Below, piece by piece: positions 37,548-47,907 of a stretch of DNA of 64,000 nucleotides. The translations under genes and the position numbers were made by a program. The stretch covers positions 1 to 64,000 of the forward strand of contig CBDBOO010000052.1 in assembly GCA_965208385.1 (NCBI GenBank). Reading direction: 5' to 3'. The notes under the pieces were generated by a model. It worked only from the letters and a program-made list of their open reading frames with translations, did not search any database and had not been told where the DNA came from. Source of the stretch: Endozoicomonas sp965208385 (lineage in GTDB: Bacteria > Pseudomonadota > Gammaproteobacteria > Pseudomonadales > Endozoicomonadaceae). Numbering within the stretch: the stretch's first letter is position 1; each line of letters starts with the position of its first letter.

Positions 37548-38047
37548 CAGGGCTTACGCACGAGAATAATCATTCTCATTTGGGAGCAGAATAGGACTTA
37601 TGCTCCGGTGTCAATAGGTTGTAGAATACCGCAATTTTACGTCTGATGCCTATTAAACCTGCTCCCTTAATGACATATCTCAACGAATTAACTGATCCGC
37701 GTAAGCGTGCCAACTCCTGCGACCACATCTTTATCGATATCCTTGTGATTGCCGTCTGTGCCATTATCTGTAACGCAGATACATGGGAAGAAATGCAGGA
37801 GTATGGTGAAGAAAAAGAAGACTGGTTTCGTTCATTCCTTAAGCTCCCAAATGGTATCCCGTCGCACGATACCTTTTACCGAATTTTTTGTATTCTCGAT
37901 CCGAATAAGTTTCAGGAATGCTTCACCCGGTGGGTGAAATCTGCTTATCCTGAGGCACTTGATATACCTGATGGTGATACTGAGATCATTCCAATTGACG
38001 GCAAGGCTATCAAGGGCTCCAGAGGTAAAGGTAAGGGTAAAAAGTAA
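37548..38047 (+). pseudogene. ISAs1-family transposase, N-terminal fragment
   Basis: The frame 37646-38047 encodes 133 residues of the ISAs1/H-repeat type (YLNELTDPRKRANSCDHIFI, then IPSHDTFYRIFCILDP and IPIDGKAIKGSRG). The full family is about 370 residues, so the DDE core after the first Asp is gone. The likely left end starts CAGGGCTTACGCA at 37548. It is truncated just before the IS1 element, and no right end was found. Confidence 0.85.
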
Positions 38048-38556
38048 CCATTCTACTAACCACTTTAACGTCACCATTTAAGGCAATAATTTTCCCTATC
38101 CGGCTATGCTTTTGGTGGATCATGGTTACGCATTTCACAAAGCTGCGGTAGTGGGTTAAACCTGTAGGTTCCGAAAAGTCAGCTATAATACGACAGTAGA
38201 CGTATTGCTAGCGAGTTAAATATGACTTGTTCTTCAATAGTACGCTGTAGTACTTGTGACAGCCAAAACATCAAATACATCGGTGTTAGCGCCCATAATG
38301 TACCGCGCTACCTGTGTTGTAATATTGACTGCCATGTTAAAACGTTCATGCTCAAATATCGTTACAAAGCCTACGAGCCTGGAGTTAAGGAAAAAATCGT
38401 TGAGATGGCAATTAATGGCAGTGGCGTAAGGGATACAGGGAGGGTGTTGGGTATTAGTAAAACGACTGTCATAAAGGGTGTTCAGCCTAATTAATGTGAG
38501 CCAAGTCAGGTCATATGAACTATTTTTACGATAGTCTTAACATAAAGTTTTCTACT

Positions 38557-40032
38557 ATGTCCGCTTGCATCCTCTCAACACAAAATCAGGAAACCCAAAT
38601 CCTTATCACTATCCAACATGGTCACTCTATGCTGGAGTTTGAGGATCGGCTTCAGACTGAACTCAATGAAGCCGGAGTACTGGCATCAGGCCAGCAGTTG
38701 GAATGTATGGATACAGATGGATCACCTATCACAATGGGATCTGTCCGTATGAGCTGTAAACGCAAAAAAGAACCTAAGGTTTATGAGACTCCATGGGGAG
38801 CCGTAAAGGTCGCTCGCAACGTATATCAGAGTAATAAAGGAGGTAAAACGTTTTGTCCTCTGGATCAAAATGCGCGAATTATTGTCAATTCCACACCGGC
38901 TTTTGCGCGCATGGTGAGCTGGAAATACGCACAGATGGCCGCTCCGCAAGTTGAGCAGGATCTCTTGCAAAATCATGGCAGAAAGAGCAGTCGTGCAACA
39001 CTTCGGGATCTCGCTGACGTGGTGGGTAGTGTCGCTCAAATCAAAGAAGAAAAATGGACATACGTCATACCTGAATTACCCAGGCCGGTTACTACTGTCG
39101 CTATAGGGCTTGATGGCGTTAACCTGTTGTATTATGAAGGTTACAGAATCGCTATGTGTGGAACCATTACGCTGTATGACGATGAGGGTGAACGTCTTTA
39201 CACCTCGTATTGCGCAGCCGCTCCCGAGTACGGAAAGAAAACCTTCATTGCTCGTTTTTCAGGAGAAATTCGCAAAGTCAAAGAGCGCTTCCCTGATGCC
39301 GTCTACGTAGGTGTTGCGGATGGTGCACCTGATAACTGGACCTTTCTTGAGCCTTTTACATCTTATAGTGTGTTGGATTTTTATCATGTCTCCGAGTATG
39401 TCGCTGAAGCAGCCGAAGCCCTGTATCCGGGGAAAAAACTGACCGGTGAACGCCATGCCTGGCCAGGGCGATCTCATTTGGCACTAACTTTCTCTGTTTG
39501 GCTAATTATTCAGCACACAAAAGTACCAAAATAAGCCTAATTTCCTGTACTTCTCAAAAATTCAGTTTTTAAAGCTAGCTTTTTGAATATGCAACAGGAT
39601 TGGTGTTTGTCAAATGAGATCGCCCTGCATGCCTGGCTGAAAGAGAAATTACATAACCTCAAGCACAATGAAGGTGAAGCTAAACGGTTACATCGAGAAT
39701 TAGAGAAAGTGTCTCCAGGCAATAATCGAACCGCCTCGCTGGAAAAACTGCTCAAGGCGAGAACCTATTTTAAAAATCACTGGCAACAAATGATTTACCC
39801 AGAAGCATTGGAGAAAAAATTACCGATAGGTTCCGGTGTAACGGAAGCTGCATGCAAGACATTGGTTAAGCAACGAATGTGTCGTTCAGGAATGCGTTGG
39901 AAAGAGCAAGGTGCATCCATGCTGCTGACTTTAAGAGCTCTTGTCTGTTCAACAGGATATTGGGATGAATTCTGGTCAAAGATGAACCGTTACGGATATC
40001 CGGTTGCACACAACCTTCTTTTGTTACATTAA
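38557..40032 (+). pseudogene. ISKra4-family transposase split by a 164-bp element
   Basis: From the Met of MSACILSTQ the ISKra4-type sequence runs to HAWPG at 39463, then resumes after the insertion (HAWLKEKLHNLKHNEGEAKR) to 40032. DDE-type residues: GLDGVNL, VADGAPDNW and the Glu in GSGVTEAACK. Removing the insert and one 10-bp duplication restores one frame of about 433 residues. A start codon inside the insert (MNMQQDWCLSNEIAL) could express the C-terminal part only. Confidence 0.88.
39464..39627 (+). mobile_element. 164-bp miniature transposon, copy 1
   Basis: Begins CAGGGCGATCTCATTTGGCA and ends with the complement. It is identical over all 164 bases to 44916-45079 (reversed) and 53664-53827. 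The 10-bp target duplication is CATGCCTGGC (39454-39463 and 39628-39637). It is non-coding apart from a short open frame reading out of its right end. Confidence 0.96.
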
Positions 40033-40130
40033 TCAGGCAGCACACCCGTCATAAACACCTTAAAAAAAAGAAAAAGGCTTAATCAAAGTTAATCCTAATA
40101 TCCGCACAATGGAGCTTGGAGATGAGAGTA

Positions 40131-40292
40131 ATACCATTGCCGGTTTCTAATATGCGTTATGAGCATGGCTTTTCAGACTCAGAGACAAGGCGGAGTGACG
40201 AGTCATAGCCGTAGCTATGGCGAGGAACTCCAACGCAGGATCTGAGTCTGAAAAGGCAGCGCAATAGCATAATTAGAATTCGGAAATGGTAT
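40131..40292. mobile_element. 162-bp imperfect palindromic element inside insB
   Basis: Left ATACCATTGCCGGTTTCTAA and right, reversed, ATACCATTTCCGAATTCTAA, with pairing over about 55 bases each side, including CTTTTCAGACTCAGA. It interrupts insB between GDES and LEPAC. Unrelated in sequence to the 164-bp and TATACCC families. It is probably another non-autonomous repeat. Confidence 0.75.
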
Positions 40293-40742
40293 AATATACA
40301 TCTAGAGCCTGCCTGCGAAGAGGCAGAGCTTGATGAGCAATGGTCATTTGTTAATAGTAAATTTAACCAGCGCTGGCTTTGGCACGCAGTTGACCATACC
40401 ACCAATACGGTTCTTGCTTATGCCTTTGGAAAGCGAACTGACAAGGTATTTAAGACTCTAAAAGAGCTGCTCGCTCCATTTAATATAAAGAGATTTTATA
40501 CTGATAATTGGGGTGCATATGATCGGCATCTTAATCCAGCAGAGCATGTTGTAGGGAAAACAAATACACAAAAAATTGAGAGAAAAAACCTCAACTTCAG
40601 GGCTAGAATTAAGCGTTTAGCTCGTAAAACAATTTGCTTTTCAAAATCAGAGAAAATGCACGATATCGTGATTGGTCTTTTGATAAATAAATTGGAATTC
40701 GGGATTGATACTCATGCAATTTAACAGGTTTAACCCACTACC

Positions 40743-42389
40743 CTATTTTCTGACTATTTCTCCCCGTGGCTGAAAATTTCTGTATTTCACGGGCGAGTTC
40801 TTTTTGATGAATTCTGTCAGAACCACCGCATCGGTATAGCCTGTATTGATAAAACTGGGGTTTTCATCCAGTTCAGGCCAGTTATCTCCTCCCCCGGCAG
40901 AAAACGCATTCACAGCCAGACGATACTTTTTCGTCATATCCAGGGGCTTACCGCCAACTTCCAGAGAGACCAGCTTGTCGCCAGCCATTGTCAGTTTCAC
41001 ATTGGCGAAATGAGCCAGACCGCCACTGCCCGGCTTGATGGCTGCAATATCTTCAATGTAATTCTTCAGTTCCCGCCCGGTCAGATCCACTGAACACACC
41101 ATATTGCCAAAAGGCTGTACCTTCAGAATATCTTTCTGGGTTATCACACCGGCATTCAAGCCGGTTCGAATACCTCCACCATTAATGACCGCAAGGTCAG
41201 CCCTGGCCTTTTCCATCTGCGCCCGGGCAATAAGGTTGCCCATTGCCGCCGGAGCACTGCGAACCTTGTCTCTGGTTCCTGACATGGTTTTGTCCAATTC
41301 GCCTACCTTGCGATTCATGAGCTGGCTGGCTTTTTCCTGAAAGGGTTTCAGGGCCGCCAGCACGGCAGGATCTTCCGGAATTTCCCGATCAATGGTGACC
41401 AGCTGTTTTTGTCCATGAATGATTTTTTCATGTTTCAGGTTTACTGGAATCAAACGGTAATTGACCATTTTCAGAAGACCGTTTTCATGGGTTCCATCGG
41501 GCTGTTCAATGTACTGGTAGATAAAATCGGCACGACCAACATATTTGCCCCATTCCCAGGCCTGTAATATGTAAGTACTGTTTTTAATATCCGGCCTGAG
41601 CAATTTACTCTGGGAGTGTCCACCCACGATAATATCAACACCATCAATTTCAATGGCCAGGGAGACATCACCAGGGGCATTGGAGCCGTGCCGTGCCATG
41701 GGATAGTGTCCCATATGAGACAGGGCAATAACGATGTCGGCTTTTTCATCCTGTTTAAGCCGTGGTACCCAGAATGCAGCGGTGTCAACAGCATCTTCAA
41801 ATCGCAGGCCACGGATATTTTCTTCCAGTGTCTGTGTTTCAGTATCTTCAGTGGTCAGTCCGAGGATGGCGACACGAACCCCTTCCAGTTTTTTAATGAT
41901 AAATGGCTCGAACAGCGAATCTCCGGTTTTCTTGTCAAAAACATTGGCTGACAGGAAAGGAAATTCGGCCCACTTTTCCTGTTTCAGTAAGACAGGTAAC
42001 GGGTTGTCGAACTCATGGTTGCCAATAGTCATGGCATCGTAACCAATCATGTTCATGCCGATGAAGTCCGGCTCTGCTTCCTGTATATCGGATTCGGGCA
42101 CTCCGGTATTAATGTCCCCGGCAGACAGCACCAGAATGCCACCACCCTGCTCTGTTACTTCAGTCCGGATTCTATCTATCAATGTTTTCCGGGCTGCCAT
42201 GCCCATTTCACCGCGTTTGTTTCGCCAGAACTTTCCGTGATTATCATTGGTATGAACAACCGTGAACGCCAGTGTTTTCAGGTTAACAGAAGCAGTGCTA
42301 TGGCTTTTACTGCCGGTGCTGTCAGAGGCACAGCCCGTTATGAACAGGAATGAAACGAATAAGAAGGATAACAAGCGAGAATCAAGCAT
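40743..42389 (-). CDS. 5'-nucleotidase / UshA-like metallophosphoesterase lipoprotein
   Basis: About 548 residues from the Met of MLDSRLLSFL, chosen because it places a lipobox (LFITGC) at the end of a signal peptide; an upstream start at 42425 would spoil it. Full metal motifs are present: TNDNHGKF, GDINTG, GNHEFDNP, SHMGH and GGHSQSK. The C-terminal substrate domain carries INGGGIRTG and FSAGGGDNWPE. It hydrolyses nucleotides or UDP-sugars in the periplasm or at the outer membrane, salvaging nucleosides that the deo enzymes could use. The stop codon abuts the IS1 end, so the last residues and terminator context may be altered. Confidence 0.88.
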   Translation of the reverse strand: MLDSRLLSFLFVSFLFITGCASDSTGSKSHSTASVNLKTLAFTVVHTNDNHGKFWRNKRGEMGMAARKTLIDRIRTEVTEQGGGILVLSAGDINTGVPESDIQEAEPDFIGMNMIGYDAMTIGNHEFDNPLPVLLKQEKWAEFPFLSANVFDKKTGDSLFEPFIIKKLEGVRVAILGLTTEDTETQTLEENIRGLRFEDAVDTAAFWVPRLKQDEKADIVIALSHMGHYPMARHGSNAPGDVSLAIEIDGVDIIVGGHSQSKLLRPDIKNSTYILQAWEWGKYVGRADFIYQYIEQPDGTHENGLLKMVNYRLIPVNLKHEKIIHGQKQLVTIDREIPEDPAVLAALKPFQEKASQLMNRKVGELDKTMSGTRDKVRSAPAAMGNLIARAQMEKARADLAVINGGGIRTGLNAGVITQKDILKVQPFGNMVCSVDLTGRELKNYIEDIAAIKPGSGGLAHFANVKLTMAGDKLVSLEVGGKPLDMTKKYRLAVNAFSAGGGDNWPELDENPSFINTGYTDAVVLTEFIKKNSPVKYRNFQPRGEIVRK

Positions 42390-42593
42390 CGTGATACTCC
42401 AGCTGGAAACAACGGCAGGCATCATACCTGAGAGCCTGACCGAGAACAGTCTGTCCTGTTGTGGTCATAACTAATTGATCTGAAAACTTTCTACGATCCT
42501 CTCTACGGACGCTATCCCCGATCAGGCTCTCAGGGGAACGTTCTGTCTGAATCAGATATCCCGATCACTTTAGATGATTTTTTAACAAGCGGG

Positions 42594-42656
42594 CTGTTCG
42601 TATTTTTTCACATTCTTTCATTGGCTGTTCACATCAACTGGCAGAGTGGTTCACAT
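42594..42656 (+). promoter_or_regulatory. TorR-type operator: four decamer boxes upstream of torC
   Basis: Direct decamers similar to the known TorR box CTGTTCATAT: CTGTTCGTAT (42594), TTTTTCACAT (42604), CTGTTCACAT (42625) and TGGTTCACAT (42647). Spacing is 10, 21 and 22 bases, on one helical face, as in E. coli torCAD. The last box is 54 bases before the torC ATG, where it would meet the -35 region. 42426-42593 has no gene. Confidence 0.72.
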
Positions 42657-42709
42657 CATCCGGATAGAGTGACAGTACTGAAAAACTCTGGCTCAAATCT
42701 GAACTACTC

Positions 42710-43870
42710 ATGAAAAAACTCTGGAACTTCCTTACCAGTCCAACAGGACGTTAACCGGTACTTGGTCTTTTGATTGCAGGTGCTATTGCGGCTCTGGCTT
42801 TGACATTTATCACTCATAAAACATTCCAGATCACCGGTACAACCGAATTCTGTACAAGCTGCCATACCATGGAGCAGCCATTGGAAGAGTATAAGGCATC
42901 CATTCACTATCAAAATGCCATCGGTGTACGTGCCGGATGTTCTGACTGTCACATGCCTCAGGAAATCAGTGGTCAGATCGTTCGAAAAATTCAAGCGTCG
43001 AATGATGTTTATCAGCACTTCATTACCAAAGCCATCGATACACCCGAACTCTATGAAGATAAACGCCTGGAAATGGCGCAGCGGGTCTGGAATCGAATGG
43101 AAAATAATGACTCTTCCAGCTGCCGTAGCTGTCATAGCTATGAAGCAATGGATCACAAGTTACAGTCAGTGACGGCTGCAAAACAGATGAAAGAGGCGGC
43201 TACGGATAATCAAACCTGCATTTCCTGCCATAAGGGTATTGCCCATGAAATGCCGGATATGAGTGGTGGCTACCGGAAAGCCTACAAAGAACTGGAAAAA
43301 GAAGCGGCCGAGCCGGTTAAGTCAGAGAAGCTATTTTCTCTCACTGAAATGCCAATGTATAAAAACCGGGAAGCCAGCAAGTCAGTAGGAAAATTATTGC
43401 CAGCCACTGAAATCAAGGTGCTTGATCGTTCCGATGACATGCTCAATATCGAGATTACCGGCTGGCGAGATACCAAAGGTCGTGGTCGTGTACTTACCAC
43501 CGAAGCGGGTAAGCGCATCTTTGCCGCCACCCTGAAAGGGTCACAGGCTCGAAAAGTCGACGTTCTTGAGTCTGTCACTGTTGGCGATGCAAATAGACGC
43601 TGGGAACGAGTCAGTACCAGTGTCTGGATTCGCAATGAAAATCTACTGGGGGATATAAAGCCTATCTGGGAATACTCAGAAGAACTCTATCTGGGCACTT
43701 GTACCCAATGCCATGGTGCGCCAGATGTAGATCACTTCAGTTCAACAGAATGGATTGCCCAGTTGAAAGGCATGATGAGTTTTGTGGACATGAACAAGAG
43801 AGAAGAACGAACCCTTCTTAAATATCTGCAGACCCATGGGGCTGATTCAGCGGGTAATAAGGCTCACTGA
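42710..43870 (+). pseudogene. torC: Pentaheme c-type cytochrome TorC with an early in-frame stop
   Basis: TorC passes electrons from menaquinol to periplasmic TorA. From ATG 42710 the start MKKLWNFLTSPTGR matches TorC, but codon 15, normally Trp, is TAA (42752-42754). The frame then runs unbroken to 43870 with a membrane helix and five heme sites: CTSCH, CSDCH, CRSCH, CISCH and CTQCH. A TTG at 42770 could restart translation but would lose the cytoplasmic start of the anchor. The C-terminal TorC domain ends normally (KREERTLLKYLQTHGADSAG). The gene is probably dead or expressed very poorly. TorR-type boxes lie just upstream. Confidence 0.83.
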
Positions 43871-44915
43871 TTTAATTTCGGGCTGAAGAGCACTTCAGCG
43901 CTTCAGCTCGAAATTGGAATGATTTGAATTAAGACGACAAACAACGACAAGAGACAAGTGCATAAACAAAAAGCATTTTTTATTTATGTATTTAAAGACA
44001 GAAAAACACGGAGTGAAATTAATGAGCGGTAAAACCGTCACAGTGAACCGTCGTCGTTTTTTAGGGGGCATGCTTTCAACGGCTGCAGCCGGAATGATCG
44101 GTCCAAGCCTACTGGTTGGCACAGCCCATGCCAGCGAGAAAAACACGCTGATGGACAAAACCAATGCCTCTCACTGGGGAGCATTTCGGGTCCGTGTTGA
44201 AAATGGACAATTAACCAGCATCAAACCCTTTGAAAAAGACCGGTTTCCCAGCAATATGCTAATGGGGATTCGTGATGACCTGTATTCTCCGGCACGCATT
44301 CGCTACCCGATGGTGCGTCTGGACTGGCTGAAGAAGCGGCATAACAGTGATACCACCCAGCGTGGTGATAACCGATTTGTTCGTGTGAGCTGGGATCAGG
44401 CCCTGGACTTCTTTTACGAGGAACTGGAGCGGGTTCAGAAAACCCATGGCCCATCTGGACTGTATGCTGGCCACACGGGCTGGAAGGCCAATGGTGCCTA
44501 CCATAACTGCATTGCTGCCATGCAAAGAGCCATAGGCCTTCATGGTACTTATGTTAAGAAAGTCGGTGATTATTCCACTGGTGCAGCCCAGGTTATTTTT
44601 CCCAGGGTAGTGGGTTCAACCGAAGTTTACAGCCAGCAGACTTCCTGGCCTCTGGTTCTGAAGAATGCAAAGAATGTCGTCTTCTGGGGATCTGATCCCA
44701 TCAAAAACCTTCAGGCAGGGTGGAGTACACCCGATCACGATGTTTACGGTTATTATCATGACCTGAAGAAAAAAGTGGCTGACGGAAGCATTAAAGCGAT
44801 CAGTATTGATCCAGTGGTATCTGAAACCCAGTCTTTCCTTGGTGCTGAGCAGCTGGCTGTCAACCCCCAGACTGACGTTCCCCTGATGCTGGCCATGGCA
44901 CATACCATGTACACC

Positions 44916-45079
44916 CAGGGCGATCTCATTTGACAAACACCAATCCTGTTGCATATTCAAAAAGCTAGCTTTAAAAACTGAATTTTTGAGAAGTACAGGA
45001 AATTAGGCTTATTTTGGTACTTTTGTGTGCTGAATAATTAGCCAAACAGAGAAAGTTAGTGCCAAATGAGATCGCCCTG
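44916..45079 (-). mobile_element. 164-bp miniature transposon, copy 2, in torA
   Basis: Identical to the other two copies but inverted. The target duplication is CATGTACACC (44906-44915 and 45080-45089). It inserts stops into torA after residue 298. Confidence 0.96.
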
Positions 45080-45735
45080 CATGTACACCGAAGAGTTATA
45101 CGACGAAGACTTCTTGTATGACTATTGTGAAGGTTTCGACAAGTTTGTGCCTTATCTCACCGGTGAATCGGATAAACAGCCCAAGTCTGCTGAATGGGCC
45201 AGTGCTATCTGTGGTATTCCTGCAAACACCATTAAAGAACTGGCACGCAGTTTTGCACAAGAGCGTACTCAGTTTATCGGTGGCTGGTGTGTACAGAGAA
45301 TGCATCATGGTGAACAGTGGGCCTGGATGCTGGTGGTTCTGTCTGCCATGACCGGACAGATTGGTCTACCCGGTGGCGGCTTTGGTTTTGGCTGGCATTA
45401 CATTGATGAAAACTTAGTACATTTGTACATGCCATGCTATCGCCCTGCATTCATGTACTGACGATTAATGGCTCAGAAAAATTTGTAGTGGGAATCAATG
45501 AAGAGCAGTCGACGACCATCGCCGTCATGGGGAAAACGTATCGGTCAATTTATTTCTAATTTTGGAGCAATTCAGGGTTGAAGCATATGAAAGAGAAAAG
45601 CTCCTCACTGCTGGTGAGGGTGGGGATTCTTTGCGAGTTCTGTGTGCCCATTTGCATGGTAAGGCGGGCTTACAGATAACAGTTTTCAAGTTATTCGGAA
45701 AAATGATTTTATGGGTGCTATGACAAGACCGCAAA

Positions 45736-45800
45736 ATTCTAAAAACCTTGCACTGCAAGGGTTGGGGAAATGTCAGAATGGGTAGTGAATGTAAGTTTGA
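45736..45800. mobile_element. Diverged IS1634-type terminus
   Basis: Matches the reversed left end of the IS at 27556-29543 over about 60 bases with mismatches (shared core GCAAGGGTT..GGGGAAAT..TAGTGAATG-like). It is an IS relic with no transposase beside it. Confidence 0.6.
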
Positions 45801-45858
45801 AGGCTGATTACTGAGTTTTTAGCCAATTCAATCGTCGTGAACTCACGGATTCAAGAAA

Positions 45859-46416
45859 ATGAAAAAACTTTCAGTTATATTTTTGACACTTTTTATCAGC
45901 TGCAATATTTTTTCAGATGATGATGATCTCATTCCTTCAAATAGAGAGATTGAAGAAAGTATCTGTATCGGGATTATGTTCGGAGGTGTATTGTTTTTAT
46001 TGGGTGAGATACTATTCCCAGATCCAGATGAGGGCTCTTTAGGTACAGGAGTATCTACGCTATGCAGCGTAACTTTGGGTGCTGCTATGGAAGAAGCGTT
46101 ATATCGTATGACTTTACAGCCACTAGCTTGTTCGTTTATATATAATAGGCTAGTTAATACATCTGAAAATACTCAGCAAAACCGCTTGATAGCAAGACAC
46201 TCAGCTAATGCATTCTGCTCAATGTGGTTTGGGGCAGCTCATTTACTCTGTCCATATCCTTCAATGAGTTATCTGCTTTATGCAACGCTGGCAGGATACT
46301 ATCATGGCGAACTGTGCTACAGATACGGAAGAATTACTGTAATTACAAGTCATATCACGGTTAATGTTTTAACTTTTGTACTTTTGAGGTCCTATAGGGG
46401 TAGTGCAGGGCGATAG
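45859..46416 (+). CDS. CPBP-family intramembrane metalloprotease
   Basis: 185 residues with several membrane helices and the CPBP/Abi motifs: EEALYR (motif 1), FGAAHL (motif 2) and HITVN (motif 4). A signal-like N-terminus (MKKLSVIFLTLFISCNIF) comes first. CPBP proteases include CAAX prenyl endopeptidase relatives, bacteriocin self-immunity proteins and abortive-infection-like proteins. It lies wholly within the torA insertion, so it is probably cargo. No bacteriocin gene was seen next to it. Confidence 0.72.
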   Translation: MKKLSVIFLTLFISCNIFSDDDDLIPSNREIEESICIGIMFGGVLFLLGEILFPDPDEGSLGTGVSTLCSVTLGAAMEEALYRMTLQPLACSFIYNRLVNTSENTQQNRLIARHSANAFCSMWFGAAHLLCPYPSMSYLLYATLAGYYHGELCYRYGRITVITSHITVNVLTFVLLRSYRGSAGR

Positions 46417-47907
46417 CACGGGATGGATTTCAGTATAAACAATCTGAAAGCTATATCATAAAGGCGGTAATGGTGCCGGTACTCCTACCCGTAAAGGCGC
46501 CAGAGTGAGCGGCTTTACCGGTAGCGCTCCCAATGGTCAGCCCAAATATAATGGTGACTTTGGTCCATACTCCAGCACCATTCCGGTAGCCCGTTTTGTT
46601 GATTCCATGCTGGAACCAGGTAAGGTTATAGACTTCAATGGTCGTAAGGTAACACTGCCAGCCATTAAAATGGCCATATTTACCGGCTGTAACCCGTTCC
46701 ATCATCAGCAGGATAGAAACAAGATGTTGAAAGGGTGGCAGAATCTTGAAACCACCATTGCCATTGATCATCACTGGACAGCAACCTGTCGTTTCTCTGA
46801 TATTGTTTTACCTGCTACTACATCGTACGAGCGTAATGATATCGACGTTTATGGCAACCATTCCCGCAAAGGGATTATTGCCATGCACAAACTGGTTGAA
46901 CCCCAGTTTGAAGCACGGAATGATATTGATATTTTCAAAGATCTCTGTAAACGTTTCGGGCAGGAGAATACCTTCACCGAAGGGCGTGATGAAATGGCCT
47001 GGCTGAAGCATCTCTATACTCAGGCCAAGGGCGATGCCACAGCAAAAGGTATAAAGATGCCTGCTTTCAAAGCGTTCTGGGAAGGTGAGGGTTATGTGGA
47101 ATTCGATAAGGCTTCAGAAAATCTCTGGGTTCGTCATGCTGAATTCCGTGAAGAACCTGAACTGGAAGCCCTTGGTACCCCAACGGGTCTTATTGAAATT
47201 TATTCAGAAGAAATCGCCAAACTTGGCTATGAGGATTGTCCGGCACACCCAACCTGGATTGAGCCGTTCGAGCGTTCCCATGGTGGTAAAGGTTCAGATA
47301 GATACCCTCTGCACCTGCAATCATGTCACCCTAAAGATCGGGTTCATTCACAGCTTAATGCCGCCCGGGGACTTCGTGAGTCCTATGAAGTTGCAGGTCG
47401 TGAGCCTGTTTTTATCAGCCCTGCAGATGCAAAAAAACGCGGCATTAAAGATGGCGATGTGATTCGGGTATTTAACGATCGTGGACAGGTGCTTGCAGGA
47501 GCAGTGATCAGCGACAGATTCAAATCCAGTGTCATTCGTATTTTTGAAGGTGCCTGGTATGACCCTGCTGAAGGGGGAAAAATTGGCAGTCTCTGTAAAA
47601 ACGGCGATCCCAATGTGCTGACCAATGATATGCGCAGCTCTAAGCTGGCTCAGGCCACTACAGCCCACACAACACTGGTGGAGATCGAAAAATACACCGG
47701 TCCAGCTCAGAAGGTAACGGCTTTCGACGGCCCTGGGGAAGTTAAAGCCTGATTCATCAGCAATCCGGATTCAGGTGTATTGGCACCTGATTCGGGTTAC
47801 TTCAATCACAGATAACGACGTTGTAAACTTTGATTGGTATTACAATACTTCTGTATCCGATCCCGAATAGTCAGCTGTTTTACCTTTGATTCAAACCGGA
47901 ATACCCC

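Larger units (their letters stand above)
38476..40047 (+). mobile_element. ISKra4-family element inserted in IS1
   Basis: Ends GGGTGTTCAGCCTAATTAA (left) and, reversed, GGGTGTGCTGCCTGATTAA (right). It is flanked by an 8-bp target duplication GTCATAAA (38468-38475 and 40048-40055), proving insertion into insA. Length without the nested 164-bp element is about 1.4 kb. Confidence 0.9.
38222..40724 (+). pseudogene. insAB: IS1 transposase insA-insB, split by two insertions
   Basis: insA (from 38222) has the zinc ribbon and HTH of IS1 (CDSQNIKYIG, ISKTTVI). It is cut at 38475; the rest resumes at 40056 with an A-rich run (CACCTTAAAAAAAAG) typical of the IS1 -1 frameshift site. insB continues (IKVNPNIRTMELGDES), is cut again by the 162-bp palindrome and resumes LEPACEEAELDEQWSF to 40724. 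The DDE residues are visible: LDEQW, FYTDNWGAY and KIERKNLNF. The protein cannot be made intact. Confidence 0.85.
38147..40742 (+). mobile_element. IS1-family element carrying nested insertions
   Basis: Terminal inverted repeats: left GGTAGTGGGTTAAACCTGT (38147 on) and right, in reverse, the same 18 bases (to 40742). Inside are insA, an ISKra4-type element (38476-40047) with a 164-bp element inside it, a 162-bp palindrome (40131-40292) and insB. Without the insertions the element would be about 850 bp. The flanks show no 8-9 bp target duplication, which points to a later deletion or recombination at one end. The right end touches the stop codon of the nucleotidase gene. Confidence 0.87.
45402..46456. 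mobile_element. 1.06-kb insertion in torA
   Basis: DNA foreign to torA, delimited by where TorA homology stops (GWHY) and resumes (HKGGN). It contains an IS1634-type terminus (45736-45800), a CPBP protease gene and an inverted pair TGCTATCGCCCTGCA (45435-45449) / TGCAGGGCGATAGCA (46404-46418). That pair shares CAGGGCGAT with the ends of the 164-bp element. No transposase is complete. 45404-45858 otherwise has only short frames of unknown meaning. No clear target duplication. Confidence 0.7.
44022..47752 (+). pseudogene. torA: TMAO reductase TorA, split by two insertions
   Basis: TorA is the molybdenum (bis-MGD) TMAO reductase. It starts MSGKTVTVNRRRFLGGML, a Tat signal, with GGAG upstream. 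Segment 1 (44022-44915) ends at HTMYT; segment 2 (45080-45401) runs MYTEELYDEDF to GFGFGWHY; segment 3 (46457-47752) resumes HKGGNGAGTPTRKGA and ends in the conserved HTTLVEIEKYTGPAQKVTAF. Between 1 and 2 is the 164-bp transposon with a 10-bp duplication; between 2 and 3 about 1.06 kb with a CPBP protease gene. All three segments stay in frame and otherwise look undamaged, so inactivation is recent. Confidence 0.92.

Noticed and set aside
39583..40032. Separate 149-residue gene starting MNMQQDWCLSNEIAL
   Set aside because: The first 15 residues come from the 164-bp transposon; the rest is the C-terminal end of the split ISKra4 transposase.
45404..45858. Coding fragment (QFRVEAYEREKLLTAGEG) before the CPBP gene
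   Set aside because: An open stretch of about 60 codons exists, but it lacks a good start and matches no family I recognise.
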